DNA of 40,493 nucleotides, from assembly GCA_017483665.1 (NCBI GenBank), contig JAFUVM010000025.1, positions 1 to 40,493 on the forward strand, read 5' to 3'. The stretch is from Bacteroidaceae bacterium (GTDB lineage: Bacteria; Bacteroidota; Bacteroidia; Bacteroidales; Bacteroidaceae). Of the stretch, positions 24,092-31,059 are shown piece by piece; positions within the stretch are counted from its first letter, which is position 1, and each line of letters begins with the position of its first letter. The position numbers and the translations under genes were made by a program. Below the pieces are notes generated by a model that saw only the letters and a list, made by a program, of their open reading frames with translations, was not told where the DNA came from and ran no database searches.

Positions 24092-25063
24092 ATGACCGAG
24101 AAATACCACGAATCAGACCCCATGAGCGACGTCATCAGCGACGACTACCGCATACTGCAAATCATCAGCCGCTTCGGCATCCGCCTCGGCTTCGGCGACC
24201 AGACCGTAGGAGCCACCTGCCGGGCTGCCGGCGTGGACTCCAATACGTTCCTCACCGTGGTGAACTATGTGAAGGATGCCGCCCATGCGCGTATCAGCGA
24301 GATGGCCGAGCAAATCGACTTGCCCGCACTCATCGCCTACCTGAAGAACTCGCACAGCTACTTCGTGGACTTCCGTCTGCCGGGCATCCGGCGCAAGCTC
24401 CTGCAGGCGCTCGACCTGACGGGCGGCAACCGCATCCCCATGCTTATCCTGCGTTTCTACGACGAATACGCCCAGGAGGTGGAGCGACACATGACGTTCG
24501 AGAACACCCACGTGCATCCCTACGTGGAGACCTTGCTGCAGGGATGCCTGCCGGCCGAGACGTTTGCCGAGATAGAGGAACAGTACGACGAACAGCATGC
24601 CAGCATAGAGAAAAGCCTGTCCGAGCTCAAGAGCATCATCGTGAAGTACTACCCCAGCGACAATAACGCCTCGCTCATGGGGGAGGTCCTCATGGATATC
24701 TTCATGACGGACGAGGACCTGCACAGCCACTGCCACATGGAGGACACGCTCTTTGCCGAGTGCATCCGCAGGCTGGAGCACGAGGTGCGCAGCCGTGGCG
24801 GCAAACCCGTGCAGGAGGACCAGGAGGAAAAGACGGAGTCGGCCCAGACCAGCGACCTGAGCGAGCGCGAGAAGGAAATCATCGTGCAGGTGGTGAAAGG
24901 ACTTTCCAACAAGGAGATAGCCGAGGCGCTCTTCATCTCGGTCAACACCGTCATGACGCATCGCCGCAACATCAGCCGCAAACTGCAGATTCGTTCCGCC
25001 GCCGGACTGACCATCTATGCCATCGTCAACGGCCTCGTCAACCTCGACGACGTCCAGCTCTGA
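24092..25063 (+). CDS. LuxR-type regulator with RIC/hemerythrin-like diiron sensor
   Basis: 323 residues, cytoplasmic. The start at MTEKYHESDP was chosen; the 22 codons upstream in frame overlap the -7 box. Residues about 15-60 (ILQIISRFGIRLGFGDQTVGATCRAAGVD) resemble the short N-terminal ScdA/RIC domain. Residues about 85-235 form a hemerythrin-like helical bundle with spaced His/Glu residues: NSHSYFVDF, ENTHVHPYVE, DEQHASIE and DLHSHCHMEDTLFAE. A charged linker precedes a LuxR HTH (about 255-318: LSEREKEIIVQVVKGLSNKEIAEALFISVNTVMTHRRNISRKL). I infer a one-component sensor of oxygen, NO or iron. It is divergent from the cytochrome/imelysin operon, its obvious candidate target. Confidence 0.85.
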   Translation: MTEKYHESDPMSDVISDDYRILQIISRFGIRLGFGDQTVGATCRAAGVDSNTFLTVVNYVKDAAHARISEMAEQIDLPALIAYLKNSHSYFVDFRLPGIRRKLLQALDLTGGNRIPMLILRFYDEYAQEVERHMTFENTHVHPYVETLLQGCLPAETFAEIEEQYDEQHASIEKSLSELKSIIVKYYPSDNNASLMGEVLMDIFMTDEDLHSHCHMEDTLFAECIRRLEHEVRSRGGKPVQEDQEEKTESAQTSDLSEREKEIIVQVVKGLSNKEIAEALFISVNTVMTHRRNISRKLQIRSAAGLTIYAIVNGLVNLDDVQL

Positions 25064-25090
25064 TTCCCGCCGCAGCGCGGCATGTCCCCG

Positions 25091-25222
25091 CTTCCTGCTC
25101 GGGACAAAATTCTTTTTTGCTCGGGATAAAATCCCTCGCCACAGTGCACAAAAACCCTTCCTGCTCGGGACGAAGTTCTTTTTTGCTCGGGATAAAATCC
25201 CTCGCCACAGTGAGAGAAAATC
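25091..25222. repeat. 66-bp tandem duplication downstream of the regulator gene
   Basis: Units start at 25091 and 25157. Each contains CTTCCTGCTCGGGAC and TTGCTCGGGATAAAATCCC, so each also has an internal GCTCGGGA repeat. They lie between two convergent genes. Nothing coding is seen in 25064-25487. Confidence 0.9.
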
Positions 25223-25242
25223 CTCGCCGCGTGCTATAAAAC

Positions 25243-25332
25243 TATTTCCAAGGCTTTGAAATAAATTTCCAAGGCACTGAAATATATTTCCAAGCTTTTG
25301 AAATATATTTCCGAACCACTGAAAAAGTTTTG
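25243..25332. repeat. 21-bp A/T-rich dyad array, locus 1 (4 units)
   Basis: TTTCC starts at 25245, 25266, 25287 and 25308 (exact 21-bp period), each unit ending in GAAATA. The junctions contain the palindrome GAAATATATTTC. A homologous array with conserved flanks (GTGCTnnAAAACTATTTCC on the left, GAAAAAGTTTT on the right) is at 36535-36622. Confidence 0.9.
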
Positions 25333-25434
25333 TGCCGTGGCGTGCAAAAAAAGTTCCCGCAGCGTGCGAGGTTTGTGTCCTCGGCGTGCGGGAATTGTCA
25401 TTTCAGCCTGTGGGGAAACGGGAAGTGCCGATTA

Positions 25435-25520
25435 GGGCTGATGTCAAGGCGTAATGGTGACGGAGCGCGTGCCGCTCGGGGCTGATGTCAAGGCGTGACG
25501 GTGACGGAGCGCGTGCCGTC
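25435..25520. repeat. 43-bp duplication of the tsaE 3' end
   Basis: GGGCTGATGTCAAGGCGT begins at 25435 and again at 25478. The right copy is the end of tsaE with its stop; the left copy is a diverged remnant encoding the same last residues (RSVTITP, stop). Confidence 0.85.
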
Positions 25521-25916
25521 GGGGTTGACTTCGATGCTGACGCTGACGGTTTCCTCGGGCAGCAGGGGCTCCACCAGCTCGGGCCACTCGATGAAGCAGG
25601 GCGAGCCGCTGTAGAAATACTCCTCCGTGCCGATGTCGTAGGCCTCGCGCAGGCTCTTGATGCGGTAGAAGTCGAAGTGGAAAACCTTGTTGAATGAACT
25701 TCGTTCTTCATTGACTCCGTATTCGTTGACGATGGCGAAGGTGGGCGACGTGACGACGTCCTCCACGCCCAGCGCCTCGCAGATGGCCTTGATGAATGTA
25801 GTCTTGCCGGCGCCCATCTTGCCGTAGAAGGCAAAGACGCGCCTGTCGCCCATCGCCTCTACGAACTGGCGTGCTGCCTGGGCGATGCTTCCTATGTCGT
25901 TAATCTTTATTTCCAT
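25488..25916 (-). CDS. tsaE: tRNA threonylcarbamoyladenosine biosynthesis ATPase TsaE
   Basis: Partner of TsaB and TsaD in forming t6A37 on ANN-reading tRNAs. It has 142 residues, normal length. Walker A is GKMGAGKTTFIK (about residues 33-44), followed by TSPTFAIVNEY, HFDFYRI (about 79-85) and FIEWPELV (about 109-116), all family landmarks. It is the last gene of the aroA-porW-porX block, 58 bp after porX; a C/G hairpin (25942-25958) lies in that gap. Its 3' end has been tandemly duplicated. Confidence 0.96.
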   Translation of the reverse strand: MEIKINDIGSIAQAARQFVEAMGDRRVFAFYGKMGAGKTTFIKAICEALGVEDVVTSPTFAIVNEYGVNEERSSFNKVFHFDFYRIKSLREAYDIGTEEYFYSGSPCFIEWPELVEPLLPEETVSVSIEVNPDGTRSVTVTP

Positions 25917-25941
25917 ATTCCTTTGATGCTGTTTTGCTTTG

Positions 25942-25958
25942 TCCCCCTCCGCGGGGGA
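25942..25958. repeat. TCCCCC/GGGGGA hairpin between porX and tsaE
   Basis: 6-bp C/G arms with a 5-nt loop TCCGC. No T-run follows, so it is more likely an intercistronic hairpin than a strong terminator. Confidence 0.5.
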
Positions 25959-25974
25959 GGAGGGCAGGGGACGC

Positions 25975-27522
25975 TCACCGTTTCTTCCCCCTCAGCGTGA
26001 TGAGCGGTATGAGCATCTCTTCCATGCTGATGCCGCCGTGCTGGAAGGTGTCCTTGTAGTACCCGACGTAGTAGTTGTAGTTGTTCGGGTATGCAAAGAA
26101 ATCGTCCTGCGTGGCGAAGATGTAGGCCGTGCTGAGGTTGGGACTTGGCAGTCCTGCCCGGGTGGGATTCTTTATCTCGAAGACCTCCTTCGGGTTGTAC
26201 GAGAGGTTCTTGCCCAGCTTGTATCGCAGGTTGGTGTTCGTGTTGCGGTCGCCGATGACCTTGATGGGGTTGTAACAGCGTATGCTGCCGTGGTCGGTGG
26301 TGAGCACCACGGTGCAGTCCTGCGCTGCGAGGCTGCGGAAGAGTCCGCTCACGGCGCTGTGCCTCAGCCAGCTCTGCGTGATGCTGCGGTAAGCGGCCTC
26401 GTTGCTGGCAAGCTCGCGCACCATGAGGCTCTCGGTGCGGGCGTGGCTGAGCATGTCGATGAAGTTGAGCACGATGACGTTCAGGTCGTTCTTCATCAAG
26501 GCAGGTATCTGCGAGACGAACTTCTCGGCTGTGCCCGAATGGTTTATCTTGTGATACGAGAAGGAGTTGCGGCGTCGGTAGCGCTCGAGCTGCGTGCGGA
26601 CGAGCGGTTCCTCGTTCAGGTTCTTGCCCTCCTCGCTGTCCTCGTCCACCCAGAGGTCGGGGAACATGCGTGCGATGTCGTTGGGCATCAGTCCGCTGAA
26701 GATGGCGTTGCGGGCATATTGCGTCGCCGTGGGCAGGATGCTGCAGTAGAGGTTTTCGTCGACCGTAAAGCTGTCGGCTATCTCGCCCAGCAGCATGCGC
26801 CACTGGTCGTAGCGGAAGTTATCGATGACGATGAGGAAGACTTTCTCTCCCTGGTCCAGCAGGGGGAAGATGGTTCGCTTGAAGATGTCGGGGCTCATTA
26901 CGGGCCGCTGCTCGGGCTGCTCCATCCAGCGCATGTAGTTCTTGCGTATGAACTTGGCAAACTCGGTGTTGGCTTCGCGGCGCTGCATGGCGAGCATCTC
27001 CTGCATGCCGCTTTCCGTCTCGCTCAGTTGCAGCTCCCAGTAGGTCAGTCTCTTGTAGACGTCTTTCCACTCGTCGATGTTCGATGCGTCGCTGATGAGC
27101 AGGCCCAGTCGCGAGAAGTCCTGCTGGTAGTTCGACTGTGTGTGCTCCGTCACGATTTCCTTCTGCTGGATGTTCTTCTTCAGGGTCAGCAGGATTTGTG
27201 TGGGATTGACGGGCTTGATGAGGTAATCGGCGATTTTGGCCCCGATGGCTTGCTCCATGATGTGCTCCTCCTCGCTCTTCGTCACCATCACGACGGGCGT
27301 GGCCGGCAACAGTTCCTTCACGCGGTTCAGCGTCTCCAGCCCGCTCAGTCCGGGCATGTTCTCGTCGAGCAGGATGAGGTCGAACGCTTCCTCTCCGCAG
27401 CGGTCCAAGGCGTCGTAGCCGTTCGTCACGGTCTCCACCTGGTATCCCTTCTTTTCGAGGAAGAGGATGTGGGCTTTCAGGAGCTCTATCTCGTCGTCGA
27501 CCCAAAGCAGTTTGTACGTCAT
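25975..27522 (-). CDS. porX: Type IX secretion regulator PorX (response regulator plus PglZ-type phosphatase domain)
   Basis: 515 residues. The CheY-like receiver occupies 1-120: acidic pair VDDE near 9, phosphoacceptor Asp53 in LILLDENMPG, Thr in VTKS, Lys in YLIKPVNP. A helical linker (about 125-200) leads to an alkaline-phosphatase-superfamily PglZ-like domain (about 205-515) with metal-site phrases VIVLNFIDMLSH and VVLTTDHGSI. The family is known as the PorX regulator of type IX secretion, acting with PorY and a sigma factor, and as an oligonucleotide phosphodiesterase. It sits directly downstream of porW, which supports the assignment. Confidence 0.94.
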   Translation of the reverse strand: MTYKLLWVDDEIELLKAHILFLEKKGYQVETVTNGYDALDRCGEEAFDLILLDENMPGLSGLETLNRVKELLPATPVVMVTKSEEEHIMEQAIGAKIADYLIKPVNPTQILLTLKKNIQQKEIVTEHTQSNYQQDFSRLGLLISDASNIDEWKDVYKRLTYWELQLSETESGMQEMLAMQRREANTEFAKFIRKNYMRWMEQPEQRPVMSPDIFKRTIFPLLDQGEKVFLIVIDNFRYDQWRMLLGEIADSFTVDENLYCSILPTATQYARNAIFSGLMPNDIARMFPDLWVDEDSEEGKNLNEEPLVRTQLERYRRRNSFSYHKINHSGTAEKFVSQIPALMKNDLNVIVLNFIDMLSHARTESLMVRELASNEAAYRSITQSWLRHSAVSGLFRSLAAQDCTVVLTTDHGSIRCYNPIKVIGDRNTNTNLRYKLGKNLSYNPKEVFEIKNPTRAGLPSPNLSTAYIFATQDDFFAYPNNYNYYVGYYKDTFQHGGISMEEMLIPLITLRGKKR

Positions 27523-27534
27523 GGGAATGATGAA

Positions 27535-27575
27535 TTAAGAGTGAAGAATTAAGAGTGAAGAGTGAAGAATTTGCT
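27535..27575. repeat. GAATTAAGAGTGAA short tandem array before porX
   Basis: Two to three units of about 15 bp plus a partial, in the 97-bp gap between porW and porX, immediately upstream of the porX ATG. Confidence 0.7.
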
Positions 27576-27619
27576 GTCGCCCTCTGTTTTGAATTATGAA
27601 TTTACGTGTTGTGCATTGT

Positions 27620-30600
27620 TCAGAACCCGAAGGGGAAGTCGTCGTCGCTGGCCTCGGTCTCCTCTTCGGCCTGCTTCTCGTCCTGCTGGCGCTCGTACTC
27701 TTCGTCGGGATCGAGGATTTCCACGTCGGTCGGTGTGTCGATGTGCAGGTCTTCGGGCACGTCGAGTGGGGCGAAGTGCTCGTCGTAGAACTCCTTATAC
27801 TCGTCGAAGCTGAACTCCTTGCCCAGCATCTTGAGGTTGTCGTCGGAGATGAGCAGGGTGCGGATGCCTTCGAGGCGGGTGCGCATGTGCTCGTCGGCGT
27901 GGAGCTTCTGGGCGTAGGCATGCACCTCGTCGTAGGCAAGGAATCCCTTCACGATCATCATCGTGAGGTAGGGATCGGCCTGTATCTCGATGTCGAAGTT
28001 GCGCACCATGTAGTTGGTGAAGTTGTAGCGTGCCATCTCGAAGACGAGCACATTCTCGTCGAGACTGCCGGTGGGGTAGGCCAGGACGAAGTTGAATCCG
28101 GTGTAACGGTCGTCCTTCAGCTGCGGCACGGCTTCGGTACTGTCGCTGTCGGAGCGTGTGCGTCGGCTCCAGATGCTGCTGGCGTCGTAGCGGTCGTCCA
28201 TGAGGGGGCGTCCCTCGTCGAGTCCTTTCACGATGGCGCTGGCAAGCTCTGTCACCTCTTCCTTCGGGAACTTCTGCACCACGTCGCGCAGTGTGACCAT
28301 GAACGTGTCGCGCTCACCGCCGTAGAGGGCGCTCATGGCTCGGATGAACATCATGCGGGCGCGGTGTGTGCCCTCCGGGAAGTTGTCGGTGCTGAAGCTG
28401 TAGTCTTCCTCCACCCGGGCGTAGTCCTCGGTCTGGTAGGCTGCGTATGCGTCGGCGTAGAGGCTGTCCTCCACGTGTTTGCCTTCGCGTGCTATCATCT
28501 CGTAGTTCGGGTTGCCGAGCAGGGCGGAGAGCTTGGCGTCGGGATAGTCTTCGAGCAGGTAGCCTCGGTACTCCTCGGCGCTCTCCACGTCGTCGAGTCG
28601 TCCGTAGAGGAGGAAGAGGTGGTAGAAGACGTTGTCGATGCCGTCGTGTTCGGGGAAGTCGTTGAGGAAGCGTATCATCGTGCGCTCGGCCAGGGGGAAG
28701 TTCTCCAGTTTCTCCTGTTCCAGGATGCCTGCGTTGTAGAGCGCATCGGAGAGCAGTCGGTTCGACTCCTCCATTTGTTCCTCGGTGAAGGGAATCTGCC
28801 GCAGGTAGTATTCGCGTTCGTGCGGGTCGTTGGCGAGGGAGTCCTTGAGGGCCTGCTCGGCGGAGGCCAGGCTGTCGGCCCCTGCGTCGGCGACACCTCC
28901 GAAGAGGCTGTCGGCGGCTGCCTCGTCGTATTCCGGGGCCTGACCGTCAGCGTCTTCCGTGTCCTTCATGAGTGCGCGTTTGTTGCTGATGCGCCAGAAG
29001 TCTTCGTTGCGACGCATGCCCCATCGTTTCTGGAACTCCTGTGTGCCTCTCTGCACGACGGTGGGGTTGTAGAAGTACCAGTCGCCCTGCTGCTGTGTGC
29101 CGAACGAGTTGAGGTCCTTGGCGATGGTGGGTTTGTTGCTCTCGATGGTGTTGTTCCCCATCGCGCCCGTGTTGGCGTTGGGGTTCAGCGTGCCGTTGGC
29201 GGCTGCCAGCTTCGCTTCCTCTTTCTCTTTTTTGCGCAGTTCGGCTATGACGCGGTCGATGGCTGCCAGGTAGACCTCCTCGGGGCTTTCGGCCAGCACC
29301 TGCAGGCTGTCCTGCAGCTTGATGGCGCTCAGGTGCGGCTCCAGCTCGGTGAGTATCTTGCTGCGGCGGTCGCTTTCCTCGTATTCGTCGTGCTCTTTGT
29401 CGAGTGCGCTCATGCAGAGTTTGTACGTGCGGGCTGCATCGATGTAGTTTTCCTGTTCCCAGTAGAGCTGGCTCAAGTGGAGCAGCAGCGTAGCCTTGTC
29501 GGGGCCGTTCTTCTTGCTCTCCTTCACGCCTTTCTCCCAGGAGTAGATGCAATGCAAGGTGTCCTCGTTGGCAAGGTAGATATTGCCCATAGCATAGTAG
29601 ACTTTGTCGAGGTAGTCCTTGTTCTTGTCGCTGCGTGCCATGCGCTTGAGGCGGGTTATCATCTGCCGGAACTTACCCTTGTGCATCACTTCTGTCTGCA
29701 TGATGCGGGCGTTGAAGGCAATCTCGTAGGGCGGATTGGCACGGATGACGCGCGAGAGGGCCTTGTAGGCCAGGGTGTCGCGGCCTGTCTCGTGGTAGAG
29801 CTGTGCCAGCAGGAAGTTGAGGCGGGCCTTGGGCAGTTTGCCGCGAGTGTTCCGGATGGTGGCCTGCAGGTGCGGGATGGCTTCCTGGTATTGCTTCGTC
29901 AGGACGTAGTACCCCGCACGTGTATTGTCGTATTCCTTCTGTCCGCGGCGTGTGATGCTGTCGCGTTTCATCTTTCCCAGCAAGTCTTCGGCATCGTAGG
30001 GCCAGTCCAGAGCTACGTAGCATCGGGCAAGCCGTGCGCGGACCACGGACGTGATGTCGGGCTGCGTGCTGTACAGGCGCAGGGTGTAGTTGTAGGTGGA
30101 TGCGGCCTCGAAGAACTCGCCCTTGCGGAACTGTGCGTCGCCCATCATGAGCCATGCGTGGAACATGTAGGGGTTGAACTCCTTGCGGGCCAGGAATTCC
30201 TTCTCCTTCTCGGTGCGCCGATGGTTGCCCTTTATGATGGGTCGCTTCTTGATGCTGTGCACCTTGATGGCTTTCTCGCACTTCGTGATGGCGGTCTCGA
30301 AGTTGCTTTTGCCCATGCCGGCTGTCGACTTGTTGGTGCAGATGTACATGGGCAGAATCTCGTTGAAGTTGTCCTTGTGCCCTTTGTTCTGTGCCTCTTC
30401 GCCTTCGAGGTAGGCCACCTGTCCGTTGTAGAGCGTGTTGTAGTGGGCGGTCAGGGCGTGGTAGGCGCGTACGGCCGGCGTGTTCTTCTTCGTGGAGCAG
30501 GAGACGACAAGCAGCAGGCCGAGCAGCAGACACGCGGCGTGCACCGGAATAAGCGGCGTGCCCTTCCGGAATAAGCGCGAGGCGCTTCCGGAATAAGCGC

Positions 30601-30733
30601 GAGGCGCTTCCGGAATAAGCGCGAGGCTCTTCCGAAATAAGCGCGAGGCGCTTCCGGAATAAGCGCGAGGCGCTTCCGGAATAAGTCCGTGCCGTGTCAG
30701 GGGGAAGCCTGTATGCTGTGTTGTCCTTGCCAT
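27620..30733 (-). CDS. porW: Type IX secretion TPR lipoprotein PorW/SprE
   Basis: A very long TPR lipoprotein of the type IX secretion and gliding machinery. The signal HAACLLLGLLLVVSC has the lipobox Cys at about residue 79 when read from the only upstream ATG (30733). The mature part shows TPR-like helical pairs (HYNTLYNGQVAYLEG, AWLMMGDAQFRKGEFFEAASTY, YYVLTKQYQEAIPHLQATI and others) and a C-terminal domain ending in an acidic tail. The first 60 or so residues before the signal are translation of a 22-bp hairpin array (30545-30690), repeating APRAYSGSASRLFRK. The true start is therefore uncertain: ATG 30733, or an in-frame GTG at 30544 giving a signal without a basic n-region. The next gene is porX. 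Confidence 0.9.
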   Translation of the reverse strand: MARTTQHTGFPLTRHGLIPEAPRAYSGSASRLFRKSLALIPEAPRAYSGSASRLFRKGTPLIPVHAACLLLGLLLVVSCSTKKNTPAVRAYHALTAHYNTLYNGQVAYLEGEEAQNKGHKDNFNEILPMYICTNKSTAGMGKSNFETAITKCEKAIKVHSIKKRPIIKGNHRRTEKEKEFLARKEFNPYMFHAWLMMGDAQFRKGEFFEAASTYNYTLRLYSTQPDITSVVRARLARCYVALDWPYDAEDLLGKMKRDSITRRGQKEYDNTRAGYYVLTKQYQEAIPHLQATIRNTRGKLPKARLNFLLAQLYHETGRDTLAYKALSRVIRANPPYEIAFNARIMQTEVMHKGKFRQMITRLKRMARSDKNKDYLDKVYYAMGNIYLANEDTLHCIYSWEKGVKESKKNGPDKATLLLHLSQLYWEQENYIDAARTYKLCMSALDKEHDEYEESDRRSKILTELEPHLSAIKLQDSLQVLAESPEEVYLAAIDRVIAELRKKEKEEAKLAAANGTLNPNANTGAMGNNTIESNKPTIAKDLNSFGTQQQGDWYFYNPTVVQRGTQEFQKRWGMRRNEDFWRISNKRALMKDTEDADGQAPEYDEAAADSLFGGVADAGADSLASAEQALKDSLANDPHEREYYLRQIPFTEEQMEESNRLLSDALYNAGILEQEKLENFPLAERTMIRFLNDFPEHDGIDNVFYHLFLLYGRLDDVESAEEYRGYLLEDYPDAKLSALLGNPNYEMIAREGKHVEDSLYADAYAAYQTEDYARVEEDYSFSTDNFPEGTHRARMMFIRAMSALYGGERDTFMVTLRDVVQKFPKEEVTELASAIVKGLDEGRPLMDDRYDASSIWSRRTRSDSDSTEAVPQLKDDRYTGFNFVLAYPTGSLDENVLVFEMARYNFTNYMVRNFDIEIQADPYLTMMIVKGFLAYDEVHAYAQKLHADEHMRTRLEGIRTLLISDDNLKMLGKEFSFDEYKEFYDEHFAPLDVPEDLHIDTPTDVEILDPDEEYERQQDEKQAEEETEASDDDFPFGF
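30545..30690 (-). repeat. 22-bp hairpin array, locus 4 (7 units), inside the 5' end of porW
   Basis: AATAAG at 30548, 30570, 30592, 30614, 30636, 30658 and 30680 gives an exact 22-bp period, inverted relative to the other three loci. It lies between the candidate ATG and the signal peptide of porW. Because 22 is not a multiple of three, gain or loss of one unit would change the reading frame between them. Confidence 0.93.
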
Positions 30734-30774
30734 TTGTCTTTTACATTATATATATAACGCACGCGCGGGGGGAT

Positions 30775-31059
30775 TTATTGTGTTTCGTCCCCAACAATCA
30801 GCAAAACTTCGTCTTTTAGTTCGTCGGGGAGGTTCACCCGGCGCAGTTCGAGGCTCCGTAGCCAACCCGCCACCTCGTCGGTGCGCATGGTGTAGAGCAC
30901 TTCGCGGAACTCGTCCACCTCCTCGTCGCTGTAGGCCGTGCGGCCCCGGAAGCGGTCCAGCTCCTCGTCCTCGTAGTATTCGATGTCTCCCTCGAGAGCC
31001 CGCAGGCTTTCCTTCTCGCAGACCTCATGCAGTCCGCAGCATACAGAATCTACTAGCAT
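30775..31059 (-). CDS. Small acidic protein of unknown function
   Basis: 94 residues from the ATG at 31059, overlapping the end of aroA by 7 bp, which suggests translational coupling. The protein is acidic and helical in look: ALEGDIEYYEDEELDRF, EEVDEFREVLYTM, DEVAGWLRSLELRRVNLPDELKDEVLL. No signal peptide and no motif that I recognise. A longer frame running back through aroA is rejected because it would overlap that gene completely. It precedes porW by about 40 bp. Confidence 0.6.
   Translation of the reverse strand: MLVDSVCCGLHEVCEKESLRALEGDIEYYEDEELDRFRGRTAYSDEEVDEFREVLYTMRTDEVAGWLRSLELRRVNLPDELKDEVLLIVGDETQ

Noticed and set aside
27596-30574. Long plus-strand open frame (992 codons) opposite porW
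   Set aside because: Antisense shadow of porW; no promoter, no motif and low-complexity Val/Glu/His-rich translation.
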